DNA from: Thalassia testudinum
Taxonomy: Eukaryota > Streptophyta > Magnoliopsida > Alismatales > Hydrocharitaceae
Reading direction: 5' to 3'
DNA length: 64,000 bases
NCBI GenBank assembly: GCA_037157565.1
Contig: JAZHRO010000036.1
Span: forward strand, 20,944,501 to 21,008,500
Each line of letters begins with the position of its first letter. Position 1 is the first letter of the stretch. Positions 21,429 through 34,024 of the stretch are shown in pieces. Under the pieces are notes generated by a model. It was not told the origin of the DNA, made no database searches, and worked only from the letters and a program-made list of their open reading frames with translations. Position numbers and translations under genes: made by a program.

Positions 21429-22829
21429 GAAGGATACTAATCATAATCATGATGTCCAGGGTTAGGTCCTGGACATTGAGGTCTGGAATCATGGGATGGG
21501 TACTTATAAGTCGAGTTGGGATAGTAATCATCTTGGGGATAAGTGGTGGTAGGAGGGTAGGAATGGAAATGTGAGTAGGATGTGGAAGGATGCATAGTAA
21601 AGTAGGAGGGAAAATAGAGGAGAATGGTGCCCTGCAATACAATCAATCAAACTTGCCCTTAAATTGTGTAGCTTAAGGACCTATGCTTCAGAAATGAACT
21701 CTGACCACTCAATAATTTTGATGTTGTCCTTACTCCCGAAGGTGGTAAAGTTGGGCTGGCAAAGTAGGGGGAGCATGTTCCGAGGGCCACTAATTATGCC
21801 AAACCCCTTTTTACTTAAGTCATTTGATAGTTTAGCCCCCCAACTTAGCACCTTTCCAAGCAAGCAGATGTCACTAATTCGGAATGCGTCCAAGAGAACA
21901 CAATGAAATGGACTCAATGAATCCTAGGGCCAACGTCTGCTCAATTTTAATTAAGTCTTGGGATGATTGTGCTCTTGGAATGTAATGGGCCCTTTAAATG
22001 GGTTGTGCCCTTAATGATCAATTTAAAAAAATTTGTGTGTGCACAACCAGGATTTTCAAACAAGGTTATTATGATGTGTCTTTTAAGGTTTAACCTTGTT
22101 TAGTAGCTTTTAGGGTTTAATCTTTAGGTGTAACACTCCAAGTTTTGAAATCACAAGTGTTTGTATGTTCCTTTAAAACTCAAATATAATGTGGAGTGCC
22201 TGGTTCAACCCTAAAACTCAACCTTATGGAGCAAGCTACTGATGAATCACTTTTAATTTGAGTGGTGTAGCCCAAATAGTTCAAGCAATTGGCCTGTTGC
22301 ACCACTTGATTAAGGCACACAAAAATGTTTAACCTAATCAAATTTTTACTGACTTATTTGTGTGTTGAGTTAAGCTGTATCGGATCGATAGGTCATATTC
22401 CAGTTAAGTGATAGAATCAATGTGATTATGCACCTTAGGTCGAGAAATTTGTCGGTGGTTAAGTGTGACTCTTCTAGTTTAATCCCACAAAAAAAGAAGC
22501 ATACTTTTTTTATTTATTTTTTTAATTTATGCGAATGTATGAGGTGAGGTGAAGTAACAATCAAATAACCAAGACCTAACCTAGGATTTATTCAACCACC
22601 TAAGTTGATTTGAGTTTGAGTTATTAGGTGATGGAATGGAATCTAGTGTGGGGGTGGTGGTGGGGACACACTTACAAAACCTTCTAACCACACTTTAATC
22701 TATTCCACTTTGGCTCACCTTGGAAGGGTATCTATAATCACAGAAAAAAGGAGCAAAGTGAGCTAAAAAGTTAAGCCAGAAAATGCAGAAAAACCAAAGA
22801 GTGTTGCCTCCCCTGCAACGGTGCCAAAA
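21429..22829 (-). mobile_element. Family A internal segment, tandem copy
   Basis: Begins at the GAAGGATACTAATCAT junction and matches A3 about 50474-51917. It includes a second start of the orphan protein (MHPSTSYSHFHSYPPTTTY, from about 21596 on the minus strand, truncated at the junction) and a leader, and ends in an antisense PBS CCCCTGCAACGGTGCCA (about 22811-22827). Confidence 0.75.
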
Positions 22830-23489
22830 TGATGAGCATAAATTTCGCAAGTGAAATTAGGGTTTTGGAGAACCCATCATCATAGTCACAAAATATTGCT
22901 ACCAAATTAAATTTATACTGAAACTTGAGGTGAGTCCTGGGTCGAACACAGGAAAGTGAACGCTTAATTCTTTGAAAACCACATTTTATTTTATTTCTTT
23001 TTGGTAGATTATATTTGCTTTTTCTTGGGCATTTTATGATAGTAGGAAAACAAGCATGAATATTATCTACACTAAGCTAAAGTAGGAAAGAACTATTCTA
23101 CTTGCTAAGTATAAAGGAAGAGAGAGAATCAAAAACTACTTCTAGATATATGCTTCAAAAATGTTTATTACAATAGATCTATACTATGAAAGCAGTAAAA
23201 GGGAAAGAGGGTGAGAGAAATCCTTTCTGTTGACTGCTTAGAGGATGAAGCTGCATTGACATGGCCCGGACGAAGATGTTGAGGAGTTGGAAGAAGAAGA
23301 ACGACGTTAGAAGATGAAGGGAGGATAGCTGATGAGAGCTCCACGAATGGTGATGAGAGGGTCAAAAATAATTTTTCTTTTCTCCAATGGAGCATCCCAA
23401 AGGCTTAGGACACAAGCTCAAGGTGTGTTTCGAGCTCTAGAGTAGGTGAGAAGAGCATAGGAAGGACTCTATAATCAATGTGGCTCTGT
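22830..23489 (-). repeat. Truncated family A LTR, tandem copy 2
   Basis: TGATGAGCAT after the PBS; about 660 bases, ending at CTGTGAAGGATA. The breakpoint is the same as in copy 1, so the junction was duplicated rather than made twice. Confidence 0.75.
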
Positions 23490-23650
23490 GAAGGATAATA
23501 ATCAAAATCATGATGTCCAAGGCTAGGTCCTAGACATTGAGGTCCGGAATCATGTCCCCAATAAAGTTATCCTCACTAGGAGATAGGTAGTTATAAGTCG
23601 AGTTGGGATAGTAATCATCTCGAGTTCGATCCCCCGTAATGATGCCAAAA
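23490..23650 (-). other. Family A internal remnant with tRNA-Asp-like extended PBS
   Basis: About 130 bases of internal sequence, then a jump to a 26-base block at 23622-23647 that matches the 3' part of tRNA-Asp at 20 of 26 positions, including GTTCGATCCCC of the T-arm. All other PBSs here are preceded by GTTGCCTC-like sequence instead. Confidence 0.6.
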
Positions 23651-25490
23651 TGATGAGCGTGTATTTCATGAGGAAAAGTTAGGATTTTGGAGAACTTGTC
23701 ATCGTAGTCGCAAAATATCACTACCAGATAAAATTTATATTGAAACTCGAAGTGAGTCCCTGGTCGAACACAGGGAGGCGAACATTTGATTTCAAAATCC
23801 TCGCTTTCGATTTTATTTGCTTTCAGTGCTTTTATCTTTTGCGATTTTTTTGGTATTTTCATAAGGCAAGTGATCATATCGACAAAATTTTATCTAACTA
23901 CTCTACTTGCAAAATAAGAGAAAGAGAGAGAGAGAGAGAGAAAGGCAGAGAGAACATTAATGTATATCGGAAAAAGTTTGATATAGATAATCAAGATAAT
24001 TACAACTAGACTAGACATCAATAAAAGATAAAGGTAAGAAGAATCCCCCTCTATGGTTGCTTGGAGGACCACTCACTCTAACGGTGCCATGGACGAAGGT
24101 GTTGAGGAGCTATGCGAAGGAGAACAACGTCGGAAGAAGGAGGATGGGGCAGGACAGCGTCACAACGATGATCTTCTTCCTGAAGGTAGTGAGAGGATGG
24201 CCATGGGATGCTCCATGAAAAGGGGTGAGAAGTGGGAAAATTATTTGATTTTCTGCTCTATAGGAGCATCCTGAGAGTAGCATCACAGGCTTGGGACAAG
24301 CTTTCTCTAGAGCCTTGGAGGTGGTGAGGGACAGAAAGGAAGAGATGAAGAGAAATGGGAACGGTTGGGGTCCTTTTTTAGTGAAGGAGAGAAGACATTT
24401 CGTGCATGGGACATTTAGTGACATCAAAGGTGTCACTGAAGATCCGTTGCAAGTGTTGCTAAAGCCTCAACTCATGCACCCATAGCTACCATGCGTGATC
24501 GATGAATCGTGGCCGTCGATCGCGAATCGAAGGGTTGAGAATGCGCGATGTTCGTGCCTGAGATCGCGTCGCAAATGTGCATTAGATCAGGCGTGTGTTC
24601 ACACGTTATCAATCGCGTGTGCGCGCCATGCTCAAGTGTGTAAGGATGCACCACGTGGGAGCTCTGGAACCGTCTGATGGAGATCAAGCAGGCGAATTTA
24701 CCACTTGCACCCCATGTTGGGAATTGGAGATGGCTGCAGGTCTTGAACATGCACTTGTGGGTTGCAGATGCCTCTCGCGACCAATGCACTGCGGGCACTT
24801 TTATGTTGAGAGGATGTTTTTGCTGGCATGGCAACTGGTTGATCTCAACCGTTGGATTGAAATCCAACGGTCGAGATTTAGGTTGCTCTGATAAGAGTAT
24901 TGAGATAGATGATGTGGTGATCTTAGGGCCATTGGATGCTGATCCAATGGTCCTAATCTCGTTGTGGAAACACCTTTGTGGAGGGGCAGCTACTGAGGGT
25001 GGATTTGGGTGGCTGGGATGGTGCCACATGGTGCCATTCTAGCTGATCATCTTCTTTGCTTTATAGGTGGCACCATGGATGTTAGATTGGGTTGATTTCC
25101 ATGCTGTTGGGCTGCGATCATCGATCTAGATCCATTTGTGTGGTCAGAATTGGCATCTAAGGTTCAGATTGGCACCACCTTGCCCCTTGGCCTTTGATCT
25201 TCCTAGAGCTGCATACTGTGCTACAAGACTCTGATCAAGATGATTTCGAAAGCGTTGCACTTTTATCGTCGTCCTGATCAGATTTGTGTGGTAGGATTAT
25301 CAATCCGAGGCCCCAAAATAAACCTACTTCTCTCCTAGACACAAAAGGATGCTAATTAACCTATAATTTACATAAACTATTGTTAATGCACAACGATGCA
25401 TACTATGCAATATTTATAGTATGGAATGCATCTCTAAGCTTAGGAACATGCATAAATGGGCATTTTATCCTAATGGATCTGCATACATCA
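23651..25490 (-). repeat. Complete 5' LTR of A1
   Basis: TGATGAGCGT...CATACATCA, 1840 bases, similar along its length to the A2 and A3 LTRs. It contains a (GA)n tract near 23917-23941 and two small hairpins (24848-24871, 24929-24950) with TTGGAT/ATCCAA stems. The outer TSD cannot be tested because the other end of A1 lies outside the window. Confidence 0.8.
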
Positions 25491-25779
25491 ATGACCTTTC
25501 ATTTTGGCGCCAAAATGGGTCTTCTAGAAGGGGTCCTACATGGCACCATATTTGGATGGATGGGAAGGGTTTAGGTGTTGGATGAAGGGTTGAAATGGAA
25601 GGCTAGTTGGCGCTAAAATGGAGGTGGGTAGTTAGATGTTTTTAGTGCCAAGGTTATGGTGTCTTTTGGTGGTGGTGTGGGTTTGGTGGCGCCAAAAATG
25701 GATTAGGAATAGGAGCTTTGGTGGACGAGGTCTAGGGTATTTGGTGGAGCATGGCTATTAGGTTTTAAGGTTAGGTTGG
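25491..25779. other. Low-copy spacer between A1 and B0
   Basis: 289 bases with no similarity that I can see to any repeat here. It contains three GGCGCCAAAA-like sites (25502-25517, about 25603-25613 and 25683-25693), the first a perfect 16-base palindrome. No frame is supported. It is probably the pre-existing DNA into which A1 and B0 inserted. Confidence 0.5.
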
Positions 25780-26741
25780 TGTTGGAGCGCGAATGAGGAG
25801 ATTTATGAAATGGTTGTCATAGTACACCCCTAAATCACACAACAAACAATTAAATTTATAAAACTTAGAATCTATTTGGAGTCCGAGGTCATTTGCAGGG
25901 AGTAAACGTCAAATTCACACACTAATCTCTATTCAAAGTAAATGAGCATAGTAAATTGAGCAGAATTAAAAGATATGCAATGAATAAATTGCTCAAATTG
26001 ATATTCAAATATAAAGCAATGTATTTCGAAAGATCCTTGGGTTAAAAAGAATTAGAGAAGCAAAACAATGGTGATTTGAATCACCAATTAAATCCTCTTA
26101 ATTAAGCATGCATCCCAATTATTTAATTCATTCAAATAAATCAAGAGTGCCTCATTCAATTAATCCACGTTAGTCTCAAGCACTTAAATATTCGCACAGT
26201 AACCAGAATGCCTCAGGCAACAGAACAAGGCATCAGATGCCTTATCAGAAGAGGCACAGCACCACGAAAGGCACACAAGGGCTCCAAAGCTTCTCAAGGC
26301 ACAACACAAGGCTAGCATTCCTTAGAGGCTAAGTGTTGGCCTTCTCTTCAGCATGCACCTTGAGGCAGATCAACCATGAAACAAAACCCTCCCCCCTCTT
26401 CTCACAAATCCTCCTTTAACTCCTTTCTCAGACCGAAGGCTAATCGGGCATACAGACGGGTAAACGGGTCGCGTACAGGGTCTAGACCCAAAGGTGTGAT
26501 TGCGAGCAAGGAGTGCATGAGGGCTTTCTTAGAAGGGACCTTACCCCTCGTGTTCTTAGGTGGAAAGCTAATGTCACTTTTTCCTTTTGTATCCAATTGC
26601 GAGCACCTCAGCCTACGATGTGGGACTAAAGTGAGGGGTTCCTCTTTCACACAACAGCAGCTAATGTTTCTTCTGATTGGAGTGGAGAATGTAGCCTAAA
26701 GCCACAATTAAGGAGCTGGGATGAATCCTGGAGATGTTTCG
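25780..26741 (-). repeat. B0 3' LTR, left part (split by A2)
   Basis: TGTTGGAGCG... with the family B opening (CATAGTACA, GGAGTCCGAGGTCATTTGCAG). No PBS precedes it, so it is the outer end of a 3' LTR. It is cut by A2 at 26741 and resumes at 55596. Confidence 0.75.
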
Positions 26742-28618
26742 TGTTAAAGGGGAAAATCTGCGCAAAAATATTTGACTTTTGAAAACTCATCATCATAACG
26801 TAATTTGCAAGAATAATCCGTTAACAGATAATTTTAACTGAAACTCGAAAGGAATTCTAGTTCAAACATAGGGAGGCGGACGTTTGATCAAAAATCGCAT
26901 TTGATTTGTTGTCACGAGGTAGATTAGTTGGTTGAATTGAATCTACCCTAGCTATCTACTTAAAGAATGAAGAATGGAAAAGAGAGAAAGAATAATACAA
27001 ATAAAGACAAATAGAGAGAGAATGAACAGGTATTTCATAATCATTGAATCGAGTTCATTACATCTAATGATTGCACTAGAAAGTAGGAAATCAATACTAG
27101 AAAGCAATAAAAGAAAAGGTGGAGAGAGGTTATCCTCCTTGATGGCTGCTTGGAGGACAAGCCACGTTGGCGGAGCATTTGGAAGAACGTGGTGAAATGC
27201 CAGATGAGGGAGAACGAAGATGGACGACGGAGGATGGGGCAAGGCGACATCGGAGCGAGATCTGCTTCTCGAACAGTGGTGAGAAGACAACTGCAGGTGC
27301 TCCACGAACGTGGACGAGAAGGTGGAAAAGTTCTAATTTAAACTCTAATGGCACATCTCGGGTTTGAGACAAGTCTTAGAGCTTTGAAGGGGGTGAGAGA
27401 AGAGAGGAAGGGATGAAGAAAGTGTGGGGGTCGTAGGGGCTTTTATAGGTAAGGATTGGAGGGGTAGAATGGTCTTTTTAAGGCTTTGAATTTAATATAG
27501 GGGTCTTTAGTGATGGATTTACATGTCAATAAAGACCACACATCGCTGAAGAACATGTGCACACCTCCTCCTCTTCTTCTTCCATGCACGCAATGCATAC
27601 GCATGATCGAGTGCTCTTAGCTATCCCATTGCGAGATCGGATGGCTTAAGATCCATGCGCCTCTCTTCTTCATGCACCTGCATCTGTGCATACAATCGCA
27701 CATGCGCAAACTGCGACCTTTGGGTGCATCACGTGGCCACTCCATTGAGCGTCTGCCATGCATCCAACTGCTGAATTTTGCCGAATGTGTGCCCACGCTT
27801 GATTTAGCTATGAAGCGCATTTCAAACGAGCACTGCGCGATGCTTGAGAGAGCACGTGGTCAACGTTCTACACCTGCAAATTATCCCAAACACAATCCAA
27901 GGGTCCCTTGCTCGCGACCGTTGGACTAGAACCCAACAGTGTAGAGCATTTGTTGCTCAATAGAAGAGGGTACCGGCCGGTCGACGTGGCGAGATGTAGA
28001 CCATTGGAGCAAGATCCAATAGTTCACATAGAAGCTTCATTTTCCCTTTGTAAAAGTGTGAAGGCAGGCAAGGATTAATCTCGACTATTGGATGGTGAAC
28101 CAACGGCTGAGAGGCGATGGCGCAGATGAGGACAAAGAGACAGTGGACAAGCCTTGGGTAGTTTGAGGTCATCCATCTTCTGTGACTTGTAGATGGTGCA
28201 ACAAATGTCGGATTGAATCGATTTTTGTGCCGTTGGGCTATGATCATTGATCCGAACCCATCCGTGCAATCGGATTTGTCATTTGATATATGGATTTACA
28301 CCACCTTAGCCCCTTGACCTCTAATCTTTCTTGGACTATATCTGATTCTATGGAAGTCTGATCGGAGCGATCTTGGAGTCGTTGAACTCCAATCATATCC
28401 CTAATCAAATCCGTACGGTTGAATCTTCAATCTGAGGCCTCGATTAAATATCACCTTGTTCCCTGACAACAAAAAGAGAAAATTAACCTAAACTTTATGT
28501 AATCTAAACTAAATGCAAGGTGATGCATGTTATGCAATATTTGTAATGTATGATGCCACTATATGCCTAAGAACATGCATAAATAGATGGTTTATGTGAT
28601 ATAAACATGTTTACATCA
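26742..28618 (-). repeat. 3' LTR of A2
   Basis: TGTTAAAGGG...TTTACATCA, 1877 bases. TATA box on minus strand at 27441-27447; stem-loops at 27918-27939 and 28001-28022. The PPT follows at 28619 on the right. Confidence 0.9.
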
Positions 28619-30099
28619 CAACCCCATCTCTATCTTTCGCTAGTCCCTTGTAAAACTACATGCTATTTATAAGAGCACTAGATCAGATTTCTTTGGCAAA
28701 AGTTATTTTTCAACACTTTGGGATTTCAACAAAGGCCTAAGCTACAGAGACACAACAACACCCGGGTGTCTACCAAAATGCAGACTACCTCAGGCCCTCG
28801 CCTTATTCAAAGAAGGATGTTTTTTTCTTTTTCTTTAATTTTGTTTAAAATTTTTGAGTTTAGGGTTTCGGAGCAGCTTTTTATGGCTACTCAACTCATC
28901 CAAGACTCGATGAGAACTCTAAGTTCCAAGCCTCTTTTCGTGTGTAGTGTTAGACTCACAGACTTTGGGTTTCTATGCCCCTAGGTGACCTTAAAAGAAA
29001 TTCTGCCTAAAGGTGTATCTCTCCAACCGGTAGCTTTCTTCCTACTTTTATTCTTATGGGGTCAACACAAGGGTGAACCCAGTATATATCTCCCCAGTTT
29101 ATTCTACCTCTCCGCTTCATCCAAAGTGTTTAGGAATTATGCATGCATTTCTGGAGCTAGGATCTGGACAAGCAGCTGATGAGCTATTACCACTGACAAC
29201 TTGCCAGCCATACTCATGCGGTGAAGTGTGGCTTATTTGTTTCTTATTTTCTTCTTTTCTTTCTTTTTTTTTCATTTTCTCTTTTTGCTTTTCTTTTACT
29301 TTTCTCTCTTTTTTTTCTTTTAAGTAGGTGGCTTCCCTGATCTAAGATTTACCTAAAGGCAGTAGGAAGAGAATGGTCGTGTGGCTGTGTTCTGGACAAC
29401 CGACCAATGGGCTATTACCCACGTTAACTTCCCGGTCATACCACCCTAGAAGGTTCATTAGCTATCCAATTTTCGTTAAAACTATCGAAAAGTGAGTCAA
29501 TGCAAATAGTGTGTAGATGCTTAGACTTAAAGTTCTCTCAAATCAAAGGGTGGGTTGATAAGTCGTGTACTTATCACCCCAACTTATTTAATCAAATTAG
29601 AAATACATTCAGACTGGCGAGGACTCTATAAACAAATCCACATTTTAGTGGACACCTGGCTGATTAAGCCCAAAGACTTGAAGGTTTATAAGTGTTCAGG
29701 TCATATCGCATCATTCCTATAGTTGGCAAACTTCTAGAGCCCAAGTTCTCTTTTCCTAATTCAATTTTTGTTTTTTCAAAAATAAAGAGAAATTAAAAAG
29801 AATCTACATAGCTAACAAGATGATTCAGAGATGAATATCAACCCCCCATGCCTATCTAATGCAATGTCCTCATTGTATTACAAAGACATGAAACAGAGTG
29901 GACTAGAGTAGAAAGCATCCGAATTTTGTGATTACTTGGTCAGCTCCGAGAAAAAAAATAGATTGTATAAGTGCAGAACTTAGTGCCTTCAGCTAGGCAC
30001 ACTATACAAATAAAAAAGAAATAAAGAATTCACAGGTGTAGGTCAGAATCAAAGTAAGAAAATTTTGTTTTGGACTCGCCAGGGGAAGATGTCCACATA
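28619..30099 (-). other. PPT and 3' region of A2
   Basis: PPT (about 28619-28636, degraded to CAACCCCATCTCTATC on the plus strand), then a non-coding T-rich region with a repeated block around AACTTGCCAGCCATACT (near 29200 and, mutated, 29425). The internal hairpin/PPT-like tract is at 29848-29880. Matches A3 47542-49090. Confidence 0.6.
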
Positions 30100-31660
30100 T
30101 GTGGACCAGATTGTGGTGCAGACCCATACCCCATAGTTAAGTATATCTAAGTTTCTGGATAAAAATTATCCAAAACCTAAGATCAGCATGCAAGTAGGGT
30201 CAGTCTTGTATTTTTTGTGGATGCAACCCAAGAGCAAAAAGTTGGGTTACAGAGAAATCAAGCTCAAAAGGATAATTAATGAATATGTGCTTGGGTTGCA
30301 CATCCTCAGAATCAAAAATGTCATAAAGGTCTTGGTAGAAGGTTGGGGTTTCAAGTAAATCAGAACCCTTAGACTCGATCTTCTACTTCCTCCAAAATTG
30401 GTTTCCCATAACATCATTTCCTAATTCCTATCCTCCATAATTAAAATTTCAAATTCCAATACCTCCAACATATTAATCACCCCATCTGAAATATCCAAGT
30501 CTAAGACTTGTGACTGAATCAGAATTGACCTGGGTCAAATGATCTCAAGAACAGAATCCTCAATTTGCTCAACGGGGTGTGATTAAGGAATGGGGCTTTG
30601 AATTGAATCCTTCATGAAATGAGGATCTGAATCCACCATGTGAACCCCAATAGGATCAAATTCCTCAATTTTAGGGCCATCAAATGATTCACTGAATTCC
30701 TTAGGCCCAGTCGTCTCATTGAAATAGTGTGTTGTAAACTTAGTCAAGACTTCGCACAATGATTCTTCTCCTTCAGAATTAAAGAATTCTGAATCCGCAT
30801 TAATATATGTCTCAAAATCATCAATCACTTTTTGTTCCATGGAGACATATGTTTCCTCATACCCTGGCTCAAGGATCATGGGTGAAGAAATCAATTCATC
30901 CTTATTTGATTGCTCTAGAACAACTTGGTCAACCCTGGTCTCATCAAATGTGTCCCCCCCTACAGGTGCCTGAGCAAATTTTGACATTGGCTCTCCTAAC
31001 TAGGGTTCATCTTGGGAATCGTCCAAACATTGGACTAAAGCAATCACAAATCTCATCCTCAATTTTGATAACTTCCTAAGTAAAAACTCACCCAAGTCCT
31101 TACCCTTAAAATCCTGGAGCCAATCCAACAAATACTTGTTAAGATCGTCAATCAATTCAATCAGAGGCTCCAATTCTTCAGGGCTAGGTGTTGGTTGAGC
31201 TTCTAATGAATGTATAGTATTCCTTAAGTTAGCCAATACCTTATCTTAGACCTGGTTAACTTGAACCAAATGGTTTCGTTCAGGGTTGGGTAGGCTTGGG
31301 TTCAGTGCAAGGGAGTCAATGAATTGAGCTTCTTGATACCCTCCCTGAAAATAGGCCATTTCAGGTTGTCCATAAGGGGGTGATGACCTATATGCATTGT
31401 AATCTAAGGAAGGGTAAGGATTAGCATATCCTTCTTGATGGTAGACTAGGCTAAATTGATCATCAATGGGTGGAGGTCTATAATCATTATAGTTCCAAGA
31501 AGAGTAGAAATTACAATCATGATGTCGAGGGTTAGACCCTGAACATGGAAGTCCAAAATTGTATCCCCAATCTGAGTTATCTCAACTAGTAGATGGTTGA
31601 CTACAGCATGTGTCGGGATAATAATCATCATATTGGGGATATGATGTGTCAAGAGGGTAG
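30100..31660 (-). pseudogene. Orphan family A protein, A2 copy (decayed, split by B2)
   Basis: The start codon lies right of B2 (ATG at 45192, minus strand); the rest runs from 31660 down to about 30100. Open blocks are 31236-31000 (LANLRNTIHSLEA..LLDWLQD...FLLRKLSKLRMRF) and 30987-30583 (acidic linker, FETYINADSEFFNSEGEESL). The C-terminal block (about 30520-30100) is shifted and stopped. The same domain order as in A1 and A3 supports a once-functional protein. Confidence 0.55.
31656..31660. repeat. TSD of B2, left copy (GGTAG)
   Basis: GGTAG at the left against GGTAA at 45153-45157. The uninterrupted A3 copy has GGGTAAG at this site, so the left copy carries the mutation. Confidence 0.8.
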
Positions 31661-34024
31661 TGTTTTTTGAACTTTCGTCATGTTTTAAGTAAATTGCATT
31701 GTAGTACAGCCGACAAATAGCTCTCAAAAAGATAAAATTTATTACTCAAAATTTAAATTGCAGTCTGAGGTCAAACACAGGGAGTAAATACGGAATTCAT
31801 GTGCTAATATTTAATTGCATATAAATGAGCACCATAATCGAAGCACAAAAGTGATATTCAATGAATAATATCTACTCAAATTGATATTCAATTATAAGTT
31901 GAGTATTACAATAGATCATAATGATAAAAAGAAATCTAAGACAAAATAATGGTGATTTAGATCACCAAATATTAGCCTTAATTAAGCATATATTTACTAC
32001 TCAAATATTTGAATAGTATCATCAACCAGAAATGCCACGCAAGATAAGTGGCCACAATATCTTCAGATGATAGGGCATTGCATCAGATGACCTAAATGTG
32101 GCCCTGCTATAGTGCACTTCTTTCCTCCTCTTTTCAAGCCTTCCTTTCTTGTGAGCCTCTTCTCCCTTTCTTCTTCTTCCTTCACAACACAGGGGACTAA
32201 GTTTCTTCAGTGGCTAAGTGTCTGCACAGAGCACAAAATAGCAAAACCCTCCCCCACTCTCTCGCAAATTTCCTTCTCTTCTCTCTCACTGACCCAGCAT
32301 AATCGGAACCATACTCGGGTTATCAGATCATGTACAGTGTCCACGGCCAGTGGCGTGGGTGGTCGCCGAGGAGTGAGATAAACGAGTAGTTAGATGTGAA
32401 GGGGTGTAGTGAGGGACCCAACCCCTCAAGTGACTTGGGTGATAAGATCTATGCACAAAATTATTTTAAGTGTAGCGTTGAGTCTGAGATCCCACGATGT
32501 GGGACTAATGCGCCCACTCTACTTTGAGCACGACTGGAGCAGGTGTTGAAAGGAATGCCTCCAATTGACGTCGAAGATGAGGCTGTGATCTGTAATTGAT
32601 TGCCTGGAGAGTTGCTTGGAGTTCTTTCACAAGTCCTTGGAATGGAACCTGGAGCTCTCGTGGCTGGAGCTTGAAGAACAAGGCAGAGATGATGGCGACG
32701 ACGGTGGAGTCGTGGGTTGAATCTAGAGTTTCGATAGAGGAAAAGAGAGTAGAGGGAGAGATAACCAAACTAACCTAAGCTAATGGGATGAAAGGGGAGG
32801 ATGGTCCTTATCAGTGGTACACCAAACTTGAAGAAAATGAAATCTTTAGGGGGATAAGCAGCGACGACGAGGGGAGATAGAGGATGCTCGCTGGTATTGT
32901 GACATGTGGAGGAGCAAGAGGATGACGATCCTACCGACTATTATCTGTGATGGTGAGCGAAGAAGGTAGTCGATGAGGGTCGCCGGAGTTGGTGGAGATG
33001 AAGGTTGGGGAGAAGAGAAGGGAATTCCGAACTCCAAACCATGTTAAGGAGGTGAGGTTTGCATCAGGGGTGTTTTTATGAGGCTTAAGGGGGCATTCCA
33101 AGCTTGGAAACCAAACTTGGAAGCTTGGAATTTTTGCACACATGGGATACCCACATCTTCCATGCATTCTCATAGCAGATTGGGATTGAATTAGGAGTCA
33201 AGATGTGGTTCATATTGTAGAGGATCCTCTCAGGAGTCTCCCTTCCAATTTTGGAAGGCATTGAGCATGAAATCAAAGAGAACTTCTTGATTGAAGTTTG
33301 GAAGCAAGCTATGTTGAATGGCAATGGCAGCAGGGGCCTTTTTATGAAGGTTAAGACAAAATTAGGGGGTAAATGCAATATATTTTGAAAGTTAAGGGCC
33401 TGAATGAGATAGAAAGAGTTAGACTGGACTGAAATGCAAAATAGGTCAATACGAACTCTGATTGGGTCCAAATTTTGGCACAAACCTAATTTGGACCTAA
33501 GGAATCTAATTGTGAAGTTGGATCTTGGTTTTGATCAAGTTTTCTTGAGTAATTTACGTAGAAAATCAAATTAGGGAAACTTCTTGTCTGAGACTATTTT
33601 AGGTTAAAATAAGTTCAGATGGTTAAATCAAGGATACTAAACCTTATGGAATATTTTTCTATGAATTTTAAAAGATTTTGATGGAATTTATCCTGACCAG
33701 AACCTCTATTATTTAATCAAGTCTGAATTTAGGGTTTCAAGAGTCTGTTAATTCTTGAAATGCTCGAAAACCCGTTTCTATCTGCATGGACCCTCATATT
33801 AGACATTAATGACCATTTGACCTTTAATTAACCCCTGGAATTCCTCGTGGTTACTCTACATTTATGGTCTTCTTGTCAAAACTATAGAATTAACCCTAAT
33901 TTAATGTACGTTGCTCATAAAGGATATGCAATGAATTACGACTCTCTGGTGATTACGTAGGAGCATTTGTCAATTGATTCTGACTAATTAAAGCTAGTTA
34001 TGTTTGATGATGACGTTATCATCA
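31661..34024 (-). repeat. 3' LTR of B2
   Basis: TGTTTTTTGA...TTATCATCA, 2364 bases. It is similar to B1, B3 and B0 LTRs at the ends; the middle is more diverged. TATA-like CATAAAAACACC on the minus strand near 33070. Confidence 0.88.

Noticed and set aside
23624..23647. A tRNA gene
   Set aside because: Only the 3' end of tRNA-Asp is present; no D-arm, anticodon arm or A box upstream. Explained better as an extended PBS.
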